A stretch of DNA of 64,000 nt from Lasiodiplodia sp. COLG20 (lineage: Eukaryota; Ascomycota; Dothideomycetes; Botryosphaeriales; Botryosphaeriaceae). The number at the start of each line of letters is the position of its first letter. The stretch's first letter is position 1. The notes under the pieces were generated by a model, which saw nothing but the letters and a program-made list of their open reading frames with translations, was not told the origin of the DNA and ran no database searches. The DNA is taken from assembly GCA_009801085.1 (NCBI GenBank), contig VNWV01000026.1, positions 119,010 through 183,009 of the forward strand, written 5' to 3'. The position numbers and the translations under genes were made by a program. This document shows positions 1-11,545 of this stretch, piece by piece.

Positions 1-186
1 CTTCAGCCTGGAATCCCCGTCATCGTATGCCTCGGTCCAGAACTTCTTGATGTCATCCGGATGGAATATTTCTTTTTCTTCCTTGTTGACGCCCTCACAT
101 GTCCAATAAGCAACTTCTTCAAGTTCTCTCCGAAGTTTTGTGACCAGTTTGTGCGGTTTCTTTGTGAAGGTGTCGCGGATACCCAT
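1..186 (-). CDS. Hypothetical protein, 5' end only (runs off left edge)
   Basis: Reading leftward from an ATG at 186, the frame stays open to base 1, giving 62 residues that begin MGIRDTF and contain the stretch YWTCEGVNKEEKEIF. The composition is charged and helix-like, with no signal peptide or membrane segment. The rest of the gene lies outside the window, so length and domains are unknown. I do not recognise the family. The other frames here are also open but have a less protein-like composition, so the frame choice is a judgement. Confidence 0.45.
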   Translation of the reverse strand, partial: MGIRDTFTKKPHKLVTKLRRELEEVAYWTCEGVNKEEKEIFHPDDIKKFWTEAYDDGDSRLK

Positions 187-2241
187 GGCAATCAAACGCT
201 TCGTGCGAATCAACGTGGGACGTGGGACAGGTGCTGTTGCAGCATGTGACGACGTGCAAAGTGTATCTATACTGAGATATACTAATTAGCTGACTATTCT
301 ATGGTTTGATCATACATGGACATGCCAGACACTCACTCAGGGATCGTGGATCGGTCCGCGGGGCAAGACCAGGTGCCGGGATTGATTAGGAAGGCGAGCC
401 GAGCCCAAGCTTACTGTATAGTGAGTGGAAGGCACAGCGGGGAAGAGAAATTATCGACAGTGGAATGAGCCGCAGGTCGGTAATCAGTGTGGTGTTTTGA
501 AGGACAGTTTCTGATTCTGTTCTTGCGTTTCAGCGACCGGAGAGCTGAAGAATCTCATTCTTTCGGTCACGTGGGTAACACCGCACCTTTTGCAGCAAGC
601 CGTGTTTAGGATTAACAAGGACGAGTATCTGACTGAAAAGCAAATAGAATTCTCATAACAACAGTTCAAGACTGCAAGATGCACACGATAATCTTTCACG
701 TGAGACACTTCGTGCCCTAACAAGAAGAGATATGAGATGCGAATAAGCAGAAGCCAAGGAATGCAAAGTTATGTCGATTAGTAAATGCGGGGAGTGGTGG
801 TGATACTGCTGCCAAGCGAGCAACGCTAAACCTGATTGGGAATAAACAATGGGTTGGTAGCAATAAAGGAACAAACGAAGCGAACAGAGCAAGCTTTCAA
901 TCGGCAAGCTCTTGGTCTCATGGCTCACATTGCCCGGAGGGCTGCTTGTTAAGTCGTAGTAGACTCAGCGTAGCTGACGAAGAAAAGCATCGTTCTTGAC
1001 AGCAGCTCTTTAGCGGATTCGCCGCCACACGACTTCAGCGATCTTCCTAAACAATAATAGGTACTCAGTAGCTGCCGAAAATGCGTACTTTGTGGACGTA
1101 CCAAAAGAAATGATCTTCCGCAATCATCCTCGAGAGCAACGGCATTCGACTTATGTAGGTAGTTAAAGCTACCATCTGGACGTTGATATACAATTTAATA
1201 ATCCCACATTTACGTTCGAACAGTTACTTCTACGAACCACCATTATCACCGTTTCCCTTCTCGCTGCTGTAAACCATCGACATCCAAACCCCTTCCTCAA
1301 ACCCTCCTCCCCAAACCCCGGGGGGAGAAAGAAAAGCAAAAACCAAACCCACCCTAAAGCACCCATGAAAAGCCTCCTCCCCTCCGCCGCAAACACCAAC
1401 GCCATCCACCGTCCCTCACCGCCACCGCCCGGCCCCCACCACCAACTCCCACCGCCTCCCACCGCCTCCTGCAGGGACCGAGCGCATCGCGCCGCGCCGC
1501 GCCGCGCCACAGCCACGCGCCATGCGCCATATGCGCCACAACGCACCATACACACCGGCAAACGCCACATGCCGGTGCACGTTTGCAAAAAAACGCGAAG
1601 CAGATAAGAGTCAGTATACTAGTCGAGCTAAACACTCAGCCGCACTTCTCAGCCGCATCAACAAACGCGATGATCCAGACTCGCGATCCAGACGCGATCC
1701 AGACTCAAAAATCATGCGCGCGCGCGCGCGCGGAAACAGCCGTAGTGCAGTGCGGCGGCCATGAATCCCGCCGGCGCCGCCGAGCCGGAGCTACTACAAT
1801 ATACTACGCGTACGCATAAACTCTCTCGCGAAGAGACGGGGCTGAGCTGAACGCGAGCTGAGGCTGGGCGGGGGGCGAGCGCGGCGCGGCGCTGTCGTGA
1901 TGGTAATACTGTAAATGCGCAATACGAACGAAGCGTACGAGTGGGGCAATTTCCGGGTCTATCCGTCAATCAATTCGAGACACTTTGCATGACAGCATTT
2001 GCGTGAGGAGGGAAATTCGTTTATGGATTTCATCATGGACCTTTCATCAAGATGCTTTTTGTTTGGCAAACGAATGAAAAAGAGTAAAAGGTCTATAAGT
2101 CTCTGGCTGATAGAAAAAGAACGAGGGGGGCCGTTGGTAAGAAACCAACGGCAACGAAGCGAACGTGAAGAAGGTATCTCAAGAAAATAGTAGGTAAAAA
2201 ATGTAAACAAGAACACCTCAAATGGGTATAGAGAAAGCGCC
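187..2241. other. Intergenic, no gene supported
   Basis: About 2 kb without a convincing coding frame. At 1.27-1.5 kb the plus strand is very C-rich, which creates artificial Pro/Gly/Arg-rich frames on both strands. A (GC)n run lies near 1718-1732 (gcgcgcgcgcgcgc). The part next to 2241 may hold the 3' UTR of the alpha-1,3-glucanase gene. Nothing else is identifiable. Confidence 0.5.
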
Positions 2242-3714
2242 TTATACGACGTGGACGACGTGGTAGTTGAAGTTGCAGAAATCCGCATCAGCCTGGACGT
2301 CCGCAGCGCTGAGACCGGCGCCCAGAACGGTACCATCAGCGCTGGCCAACTCAACCCTCTGCTTGCCCGTCGTCATGCCCATGACAGCCTGAGCGTTCAA
2401 GCCCGCCTTGCCGTCAAACGACTCGAGCAGGTTGTCGCCCGAGTAGACGTTAATCTTGATGGAACCCTCCTCGGTGTCAGCGGGGAGCATGACAGCGAAG
2501 TTGACGGTATCCTGCGCGTTCTCCCAGCCGATGGGCTTGCCAAGGTAGTCGCCAGCGCACGATGCGTCCTTGAGCAGCGGGCGGTACCACATGGCACCGG
2601 TGAAGTTGCCGTTGGTGGGGACGATGTCGGCAGCAGTCTTGGCACCGTTTTTGTAGGCCGAGATGAAGGGGGCGATGACGTCCTGCCAGGCCGAGTGGTC
2701 GAAATCGTCGACGTACTTCTGGGTAGCCTCGCTGGTCGAGATGGACTCGTTCCACACGTTGCCGATGTAGTGCGACTCACCCGCGTCGTTCCACGTCAGG
2801 AGCATGACGAATTCGGGCTCCAGGTCGAGGATCTGCGTCATGCGGTTGGGCAGGGTGAGCTCGCCACGGCGGTACCAGTTGCCGAGGCCGTCAATGTGCT
2901 TGAACTGGTGGGAGGAGAGGGCTAAAGATAATCACGTGAGTAGTGGTTCAGGGGAGTAAGGAGGGGGCAAAACTCACGCATCAGGTAGGACTTGCCGGTG
3001 GCGTGGGCAGAGTCGAGGCCGATCTTGTCAGTGACGGAGCTGAGGATGCTGACGATGCCATCCTGCTCGGCGGGCCAGGCCGTCTCCCAGGAGAAAACAC
3101 CATCGACGGCCGAGTAGGTCTTCAGAGAGCCCATGAGGCTCTCGGCGGCCGACGAGTCGGAGCTGCTGTACAGGCCAAAGTCGGAGACGAAGTAGGGGGT
3201 GAAGCCGTCGGCCTCGATGCTCGAGCGGAGGTTGCGGGTCCACTCGCCGCCGTTGGACATGATACCGCCGTTGAAGGTGGTGACAAAGGGCTTGCCATCG
3301 TGCTTGTAGTACGTGTCGTTGCCAGCGTACTGCTCGAAGATGGGCAGGAACGAGCTGGGGTCAGCCTCGTTCAAGACGGCCATGTCGAAGGAGAACAGCA
3401 GCTTGAAGTCATTCTCAGCAGCGGCCTGGAAGAGGTAGTCGATGGCGCTGAGAGCCCAAGAGTCGACAACATTCTGGACGTTGAGGGCGAAGGCATCAAC
3501 ACCCAGGGCCTTGGCGTCACGGACGTCGGTCTGAGCCTGCTCGACTGACGAAAGACCGCACACCTGTCTTGGGTCAGCTTCGGATCCAGCTGGATGGGTG
3601 CCGGGTGCATACCATGTAGTGGGCGAAGACGGCCTTGTCCTCGGCATTGACGGCGGAGATCAGGCTCAGCGCGAGGCTGGCGAGAGCACCGAAGTAGCTA
3701 GCAGTGAAACGCAT
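2242..3714 (-). CDS. Secreted alpha-1,3-glucanase (mutanase), GH71
   Basis: Endo-acting hydrolase of alpha-1,3-glucan, a fungal cell-wall polymer; members act outside the cell in wall remodelling, spore release or attack on other fungi. Three exons read leftward: 3714-3613, 3563-2978 and 2921-2242, giving 455 residues. The start was chosen because MRFTASYFGALASLALSLISAVNA is a clear signal peptide ending in an AxA-like site. The mature chain starts EDKAVFAHYM, the usual GH71 opening. Other GH71 hallmarks are FSFDM (about residue 91), VDGVFSWETAWP (about 187-198), which carries the acidic residues of the active-site region, YLMPLSSHQFKH, and LLTWNDAGESHYIG. The length fits a catalytic domain alone; no CBM24 binding module is visible. 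A TATA-like element lies about 175 bp upstream. Confidence 0.9.
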
Positions 3715-5265
3715 ATTGGCAACAAGGAGTGACTACTGTATCAGATACAGGAAGGAGTGGACAGCTCTTAAAGAGCAATAGTTTTCGCAAAGGAGCGGAG
3801 AACACCGCGTCAAGCCAGTGACGAGGAGTTAGATAGAGGTGCCAGCCGAAAGGTGACTAGAAAGAGGCGTTCGGGGCTGAAATCGGTTATAAAGGCAGCG
3901 CCCAGAAATGGCCCCATAGGGCGGCTGCGCACGCCAATAAAGGAAGGGCTTGGTGTTTGATGAAGGAGGAGCCCTAAGCCGGAGCGCCCTTAGTTGGGCG
4001 TTTCGAAGCGTGAATCGCTCCCCGAAACGCGTGCCGCGCCACAAGGACAGGGGCCCGTGCCGCCGTCATGATAAGCGCCTGCTGACGAGGATCTCCTCCG
4101 TGGCGCTGCCTTTGGATGATCTGCGAGCTGAAACAAAAGGCCAGGTGTTTATACAGCGGGCTCTATGGTGTTGAGGAGCAAGACAGCCTTAGTCTCTGGG
4201 TCTTGGGGTGGTTTACGAGCATCCAGCATGCGGCGGACCGGACCGTATCGGCGGACGGTGTTTCACCAGGGGACTTCTCTGTTGTGAGGGATTTTGATTG
4301 GTCGTATTCCTGACAAGGGCGCTTACCGTGGGTGCCGGCCTGATTCCTCCACGGGGAAAGCGGGCGATTTCGAAGCCACAGTTCCCTTGCCTCGGGGCCC
4401 ACTTGGGATCCCATTGGTGGCGATGTCGATCCTCAATTTCGAACTTGACCAATTGCTGGCGAGCTGGATCTGAGTTTTTTCTTCTGTCACTGGACGCGTC
4501 GCAGCTGGAGATGCGGCCAATTGAGAAAAGCGGATAGACGGCACAGGGAAAATTAACCTTCTGCCCTACGCCGAGATGGTGTGTTGGTGGCTTCGAGAAA
4601 GCGGCGCGGATGTGCGGCTCAGCAGTCTGTGCGCAGGGCGTCCGTGTGATAGGCGAAAGAGGCGTTTTAAAACGGGCCTGGATTTCTCAGCGCTCTGCAA
4701 ATTCTCATGCGGCCATGCAGTGCGTTGCTGCCAACGCAGAGGGCGTTCATCTATACATGCATGCTTCAGCTCAACAGTGGTAGACGTGGTTGTTGCTGTC
4801 TGGAGCTCGTCGTCAGCTTGCTCCGGATAGAATAGATTGCTCTATTGAAATACGAGAGATCATCTTCTTGGGCTCCACCCTGCGAAGGTGCTGAAGGCTG
4901 CTTGTAGGCGTAGACTCAGGGGCAGGCTTGGACAAGGTGATTAGACCATCTCCGAGACGGACACGGGCGAGGGATCCTGGGCGGTTGCGAAGTCGGCCAA
5001 ATCCGCGCTCGGCGGGCCTCTGAGCCGTTGGCGCCGGGGGTGGAGAATGCAGGTCTTGGCCGGCGCGAAGGCGTGACGCGGACGCAGTCAGACGGAGGAG
5101 CGGCGGAAGGTGCGGGGTCGCGCCTGCGGTGCCGGAGCTTATTCCCTCCCGCTCTTGCAAACGGAAGGCGCACCTTCCACTTGCGCTCGCCCACGATCAG
5201 CCTCTTCACCACCTTCGCGCCCCTGTCGCACACGCGTCCGCTCGTATTGTACACACACAATAATC
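3715..5265. other. Intergenic between glucanase and DUF1772 gene
   Basis: Shared upstream region of two divergent genes, 1.55 kb. Short open frames on both strands lack recognisable motifs or consistent coding character. Apart from the TATA-like element near 3890, I see no identifiable feature. Confidence 0.5.
3886..3895 (-). promoter_or_regulatory. TATA-like element of the GH71 gene
   Basis: The sequence ttataaagg sits about 175 bp upstream of the glucanase ATG and reads TTTATAA on the minus strand. Position and composition fit a TATA box, but this is inferred only from the motif. Confidence 0.3.
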
Positions 5266-5884
5266 ATGGTCTCCGGTGTGCGGGTTGCCCAGTTCGTCGG
5301 CATCACCGCCTCAATGTTTGCGGCGGGTGAGCATTCCGCCCCGCAGGTCCCCCGACACCACGCTGATCCTGCCTTGTCCAGGCCAGAATGCCACCTTCTC
5401 GACAGCTGTCGTCCCGTCACTGCGCAGACCGAGCGACGATGAAGCCCGCCTGGCCGCTCACTGGCGCACTGCCTATGTCGCTGGCTTCTACCTGACGCCG
5501 CCACCGCTCTTCCTTTCATGCGTGTCGTTCAGCTACCTTGCCTATTCGGCCAGGTCGAGCCGCACGCTGTGTGCTCTCTATGCCGTTGCCGCTGTGATGG
5601 TTCCGGCGATCTTGCCCGTGCACACTTTCACCATCATGCGCCCCTACATTGGCGCCCTCTGTCTACGCGCCGAAAAGCTGGCCGGCCCCGGCCACGGCAC
5701 TAATGCTGAACGCTTGGGAAAGGACGAGCCGGCGACGCTGCGCGCTGAGGAGAAGTACTCGACTGACGAGCTTGTGCGCCTCTGGGGCGTGCACAACGCC
5801 TATCGCACCGTCACCGGCTTCGTTGGCGCCGCACTTGGCCTTTGGGCAGCCCTGGAGCACGCGCAGATGAACATCCTGATCTAA
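5266..5884 (+). CDS. DUF1772 / anthrone oxygenase-like membrane protein
   Basis: Two exons, 5266-5326 and 5382-5884, give 187 residues. The intron has a GTGAGC donor and a CCAG acceptor, and the frame closes as MFAAG-QNATF. There are about four hydrophobic segments (near residues 5-21, 50-66, 73-97 and the C-terminal GFVGAALGLWAAL). The C-terminal signature LWGVHNAYRTVTGFVGAALGLWAAL is typical of the DUF1772 family. Some members (HypC- or EncA-like) oxidise anthrones in polyketide pathways; most have no known role. No polyketide synthase lies nearby, so a biosynthetic role is not supported here. Confidence 0.82.
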
Positions 5885-6213
5885 ACGTCACATCCAAGCG
5901 CCCTCAACACCCCAAATCCACCATAGCCCTATCGGCAAAGCCCCGGCGCTACCTCGTATAGCGCACGTTGCAAATGAAACGGGCCCGGCTGCGATCCGAA
6001 GACAGTCGTACCCGCCGTTGCTACACCGAAGTTCTGAGTTAGCGTATGCTGATCGCCCGCTATTTGACAAAACCCGACCAAGCGCCACTCTCTTTCACGA
6101 AGTTCCAAGCCTCCGCACTTGTGGCGCTGCTTCCAGAATGCACATTGGAATTCCCCCAAAGGTGAGGCCGTGCCACTTCTAACCGCCAGAATACGCAGAA
6201 TACGCTAACCGTG
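5885..6213. other. Short intergenic region
   Basis: About 330 bp between two same-strand genes. It probably holds the 3' UTR of the DUF1772 gene and the promoter of the DUF3176 gene. No specific element is seen. Confidence 0.4.
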
Positions 6214-8189
6214 ATGAAGTCGTCGGCACTGTCGCCCACAAGCCCGTCGCCGCGGTCGCCGTCGCCGTTGAATCCGAACGGCGGGAACTACGTCGAATTG
6301 GGCGACATGAAGCGGGACGAGAGCCGTGGATACGCGTCCGGTGCGGGCCCAGAGCCTCAAACACCTCTCACCCCAGAGTTGCCGCCGCGTCCTGGTCCTC
6401 CCTCAGACGGCCTTACCGATGTTGTCAACAGCTGGTGGCTCTTTGAGCTTCTGGCCTGGGTTATCAGCGCCATTGCCATGGGCGTTCTCGTTGTTACTTT
6501 TATCCTCACCGACGACCATCCGCTACCCCACTGGCCCTTGAGCATCACCCTGAACTCGTTCATTTCTATCCTGGGAACCGTCGTGAAAGCGGCCATGGTT
6601 GTGCCTATTGCCGAGGGCATTAGTCAGTTGAAATGGCTATGGTTCAAAAAGGCCGGCGTCCTCAAAGACATCCAAACGTTTGACGAGGCCAGTCGAGGAA
6701 TGTGGGGGAGTTTGAAGCTGCTCATGGGCACCAGAGGCGTGTATGTTGCAGCTTTGTAATGACTTCCACGCCGGATGCTGACCACGCACAGACACCTTGC
6801 GAAGCTTGGAGCCTTTCTTACCATCTTCAGCTTGGCCGTGGACCCTTTTATTCAACAAATCGTCGCTTACCCTGTCAGGATGGTCATATCTGATGTTAAT
6901 TCGACCATCCCTATTGCTCACCTCTACAATGACTATGCCCCTGGCGCAATCATGGCCCGTGAGTACTGTCAACATCTCCCAGAAGCGACGACACTGACCA
7001 TCTCGCAGTGAAGAATCCCACCCTTTCCATGAAGGCGGCCATCTCTTCCGGCATCATGAACACCAATGAGGATCCTCTCGCCGATTTCGAAGTTTCTCCC
7101 TACTGCCCAACTGGCAATTGCACCTGGACGCAGCCCTACCAGTCGTTGGCTATTTGCGCCAAGTGCGCCAACATTACCGAGAGTCTCGAGACCAAGTGTG
7201 AAGATTTTGGTACCCAATGGCATATCTGCAATCACACCTTACCCAACGACTTCAGACTGCAGACGGGATACTTGCCCATGGTGTATCTCAACGCCACTGG
7301 CACGGTAGATTCTATCAACTTCAATCACACCCAAGCAACCCTTACCACCCTCACGACGATTCGTTCTCTCCACGACGCCTCCTCAACGAAAGCTTACGGC
7401 GCTATAGCCATGGAGTGCGTTTTGTATGCGTAAGTCAACCCCCGCCCCTCTGCACAGACCCTGCAGACAAGCTAATTCCTCACCAGCTGCGTGAACGAGT
7501 ACCAAGCCTCCGTCAACAACGGCACCTTCAAGGAGACGGTCATCGCCAGCTACAGCAACAGCACCACGCCCAGCTCCAACGACAACATCACCATCACCCC
7601 CGACAATACGGGCCAGCCCTTTGTCATCGAGAGCTACGCCTGGAACGCCATCTCGCAGTACTTCTGGTCCATGTGGGACGGCAACGTCACAGGCTCAACC
7701 GGCGAAGCATCTGCCACCTCCGACGTCCTCGACGCCATCTACCAGCTCGGTGACAACACCAACGGCGGCGAGAACATCACCATGCAGGCCCTCGCCATGA
7801 GCATGACGCACCTCCTCCGCACCCAGAAGACGCTTGCCAACGGCACCAGCACCGCAAAGGGCCTCGCCTGGTCCTCGATGACATACGTCCACGTGCGCTG
7901 GATGTGGCTCATCCTCCCGGCCGTCCTGCTCGCCCTCACCCTCGTCTTCCTCATCGGCACTATCCTGATGAGTGCCGCTAGCGGTGTTGCGATCTGGAAG
8001 AGCTCGACGCTGGCGCTGTTGCAGATCAGGTTGGTTGATGACGAGACTCAGGGTGCCGCTCGCGGCGGGGGGCTAAGAGAGTGGGGGAGTGGGCGCTTGG
8101 GTGATTTGAATACTTGGGCGAATAAGTCTGAGGTCAGGCTGCACCGGAGTGAGACAGGGACGGAGTTCCATTTGCATCGGAAGCAGTGA
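6214..8189 (+). CDS. DUF3176 integral membrane protein (copy 1)
   Basis: Four exons, 6214-6740, 6792-6958, 7009-7429 and 7487-8189, give 605 residues. The start is the ATG at 6214, not the GTG three bases before it. The family signature is complete: WWLFELLAW...VVKAAMVVPIAEGISQLKWLWF, then FDEASRGMWGSLKLL, then LGAFLTIFSLAVDPFIQQIV. A luminal or extracellular-type segment follows, rich in Cys and N-glycosylation sequons (NCTW, NHTL, NATG). The last membrane helix is WMWLILPAVLLALTLVFLIGT. About four membrane helices in total. The biochemical function of the family is unknown. A second member lies at 22.1-24.3 kb. Confidence 0.9.
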
Positions 8190-8748
8190 TTATGGGTTGG
8201 CTGTGGTGGTGGGTAGGTAGGGGTTTTGGGGTGGGATGGGCGGGTGGCTGGGTTGATATGGGATGGGTGTTTGGGTTTGGATTGATTGTATGATACCACT
8301 TGTAATAACATATAATTTAACGCGTTGAAATCGGTAGTTGGGTGTGCCTGTGTCTGGACTTTTGTCGCCATTCCATCATCCACCTGAACGTTGAGGCTGA
8401 GTCATCTTCATGCTCGGATGACCTGCGATGATCTACAGGCTGATTCACACGCCAAGTAATCTTCTGGCCATGATGCGACAGTAGCTCGGTGTGTCTGATT
8501 TGGAGCAGCTGTTTCGATCCTACAGGGATTGTAAGTAAGGTGAGCTAAGCTTTTTCGGAAGGATAGGCGGGGGTCCCACTTAGTCAGCTAAGTTGGGTGT
8601 CACTGTTGTTGGCTGCCATCTAATCATGCGGCTGCTGGTGATACACTGATGAATGAGTGAAGTGACCAATCATAAGAAATATATCAGTAGGCTAGACTAA
8701 CAGGTTATTTAGGAGATATGACAATCCTTCCATCTTGAGGGAGAGATG
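8190..8748. other. Convergent intergenic region
   Basis: Space between two convergent genes, about 560 bp. It begins with a G/T-rich tract (8196-8280) just after the DUF3176 stop. No gene or repeat is recognised. Confidence 0.4.
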
Positions 8749-10795
8749 CTACTGCAGCGCCAGGAGATCCATGTTCTCTCCCCTCTTCCGCACCATACGC
8801 GTTGAGGAATCCGTGTACACCCTCTCCTCCCACCCAATGAACTCATGCAGAACCCGCGACTGCCCACTCGTCGAGAAAAGAAGACTGAGCGGATGCAACG
8901 CCTGCCGCGAGTGATCCACAAGAAGCGCGACAAGCTCCCTGCACAACCCCTCCGACGTTTCACCCTCGAACTCGTTCAAACCATGAATGACGCAATAATG
9001 CAGGCCGTCCGTGCGCTCCAGCAGATCCCGAAACAACCTCAACCCTGTCTCCCAGCTCCCCATGCCCCCGTCCAGGTGATCCAGAGCATCGGTATCGGCC
9101 CGGAACGAGTCATCGCTGGGCCGGAAGCGGAGGAGCTGACGTATCAGACAGTACACCACGGATAGAAGACCGCATTCCTCTGGTGATAATGGCGATTGTG
9201 CCGTGGGGACAAAAGCCGTCCGGCTGGGGATGTAGGAGATGAAAGGGGCGTCGGCCAGGGCTAAGGTTCGAATGACGCCGAGAGCTGCCATGCTCGCGCT
9301 TGTGGCTTCTTGCAGCTCAAAGGGGAATTCGATCCAGAGCTTGCGTGGGGCCGTGAGAGCTCCTTGTGCCCATGATCCGAGCCGGGTGATGATGTTGTGG
9401 TCTGTCACAAGGAGTCGGGCTTCTTGTGCTTGTGAAAGACCGTCGCCGCCGGAGAGGAACTGGTCGAGCTTCTTACAGTAGGCGTCGGCCTCGGCCCTTG
9501 ACATGCCTTGGCTGTGATCGCTTTCTTCGTTGTTTTGAAGCAGCGGGATGGCAAGCTCCGCGGTCAGCATGTGTTCTGCCACAATTCGCGTCTCTCGCTG
9601 TTCCCGAACTGTCAAGACTGGTTAATGGAATGTGCTTTGGGAAGTCGAGACGTAGTTACCTTTGGTTTCCTGATCCGCCGTTTGAAAAATTTGCTCCAGT
9701 AAAGGAAGTAGTCGTCTACCCAAGCTTAGGATCTCCTCTTGCTGAAGTCGATCTTCCGCTCTACGCTCGTCTACCTTCACCTTTAGATCTTCCACAACAG
9801 TTCCCAGCCTCTCAAGACTCTGGTTAGCATTTTGTGTTCCATGCCTGATCTCGTCGGTCCATATCAGCCCAGTCGCATGGCTCTTCTCCAGTATGCGATC
9901 GATCGCTGCGCCGATTCCATCTTCCGCGCTCTTACTGCCGGCAAGAATAGCGGTGTTGAAACTGTCGAAGAATCTAAAAGGTGCTGGCTTGTTGAACCAC
10001 TTCGCTGCGTTCAACAAGAAGTTAAAAATCATTTTATATACTTCCGCAACCTGCCGTTTCATCTCATTTGTTCTGATCACAGGAAGGAGCCCCTTGCAGA
10101 TAGCTGCTCTCTGGCACAGTTTTGCCACTGCGCTTGATAGGTGTTCTGCGATTTCCTCATGGAGAATAGATGCCTGTTCATCAGACATTTCTCAGCTGCA
10201 GATTTTCTGGCATGTGGTTTTCTCCGGTATCTTACCTGCACAACCATCTTCACCGCCCCAGAAAAGGCAGCTACGTATTCGTTCGAGCTTGGAAACAGGC
10301 TGAATGCCGCTTTGTGTGCATCAAGAGTTTTGCAGACACTATGAAAGTAAGACGAAACTTTGCTGTGGTCCTTCTTCCAGTCTGCCTCGAACGAGTCCAC
10401 CACGGCCTTCACATCATCCAGGGTTTCCATACCGCCTGGCAAGATTCGCTCTTGTATCTCGTTCTCGACTGAAGCTCGATGCTTTTTGAATATGATCCGC
10501 TTGCGCTGTTTCTCTTTCACAGAGGCGAAGTATTCGGCACAGCTTTCCTGAAGGGCTTTACGCGACATTTCCAGTTCATCAAACGGGCTGCATTGTATAA
10601 TGAGTAGGTTAATCCTTATCGGAAGTGCTCAAGTGCTCTAGGTACTTACTCGAGGGAATTGGTCGCATCTTCGAAGAGGATATTTTGCTGATCAATCCTC
10701 TCCTGAACTGCGACCTTCAACCCGGCTTCTAGCGGCCTTTGTCCTTCTATGGTGTCGGCAAATCGATAAACTATTGTTCCAGAGTCCTGTTCCAT
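8749..10795 (-). CDS. DUF7708-like N-terminus with degenerate STAND/NACHT-like region
   Basis: Four exons read leftward: 10795-10650, 10587-10236, 10173-9660 and 9608-8749, giving 623 residues. The acceptor before exon 3 must be the CAG at 10174, because the alternative CTGCAG gives an in-frame stop. The N-terminal half is helical and matches the pattern of the DUF7708 domain found ahead of NACHT modules in fungi (TLDAHKAAFSLFPSSNEYVA; MKRQVAEVYKMIFNFLLNAAKWF). The C-terminal half resembles the distal part of a STAND NTPase (PRKLWIEFPFE; LLSVVYCLIRQLL; YCVIHGLNEFE; PLSLLFSTSGQ). No GxxxxGKS/T P-loop is present, and the Walker-B-like strand ends in HGLNE rather than DALDE. It is likely a non-hydrolysing or regulatory relative. 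Family assignment is from memory of patterns. Confidence 0.72.
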
Positions 10796-11545
10796 TTTAT
10801 GATTGCCGTAGGGGTTAGGATAGGAGCTGGTAGAAGTGGTTAAAACGGCGGCGTGCTGTCAGCCTTGCGAATTATCTACGACGCTTCGATCTTGCCCCAA
10901 GGCCTCAGGTGAGTCTGCTGACGAAACCTAGATGAAACCTTGTCATCAATAACTGCTTCTAATGCACCAGCCCCAGGTGCAAGTCCGAAAAAGTGGGCTG
11001 GATTACGTTGTGTACAGGGGTGCCCTGCAGCTGAAAACTGCCGCAATATTGGCTTTGCGAAGGCGAGGCTGTTCTATGCTTATCATAACCTGGCGACTTG
11101 GCCCCAGTCGAGGGATAGAAGGGTCGATCTTCTTTTCTTTCAGCTATCTTGCAAAGGGTCTCCACTGCGGACATCGGTACAAACCGTTTCGCCCCCACCC
11201 CCAACAAATCGACCAGGGATGATTTGGTGTTCTGCACGAGCAAGGAGCTCGCCTTTGCTGAGTGGGACACCTCATCCGCATGATAAATATGGGTTGACGG
11301 CTGTCTTACGGGCGCTTTGGATCCACACTTCTGCTTTAGCCTCAGTAGTGATTCGTTGGACAGCACACCACGTAAACAGCCACCGACCGTAGCAGTGGGC
11401 CTCATAAAATTGCTATTTGAGGGCCTCGCTGCATAAGATCAGCACACAAGGGTATGCGATCCGAAGTATTTCAATTTGAAAATTTTGCACCCAAGTCGCC
11501 AGTACCTTCACCATCGAACGCAGCAAAGGTTCCCCAGCAGCCGAC
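10796..11545. other. Divergent intergenic region of the STAND-like and AAA+ genes
   Basis: The shared upstream region of two divergent genes. An open frame of 148 codons on the minus strand (11405-10959, ATG start) has no recognised motif. Frames on the plus strand over the same bases are also open. I do not call a gene here; it could be a relic. Confidence 0.35.

Noticed and set aside
1169..1635. Overlapping minus-strand frames of 93 and 139 codons
   Set aside because: Caused by a C-rich plus strand; the proteins are Gly/Trp/Arg low complexity.
2251..3548. Long plus-strand frames opposite the GH71 gene
   Set aside because: The minus strand carries clear GH71 motifs and splice sites; the plus frames are mirror images of its biased codons.
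10959..11405. 148-codon minus-strand frame between the STAND-like and AAA+ genes
   Set aside because: It has an ATG but no recognised motif, and plus-strand frames are open over the same bases. Not enough to call a gene.
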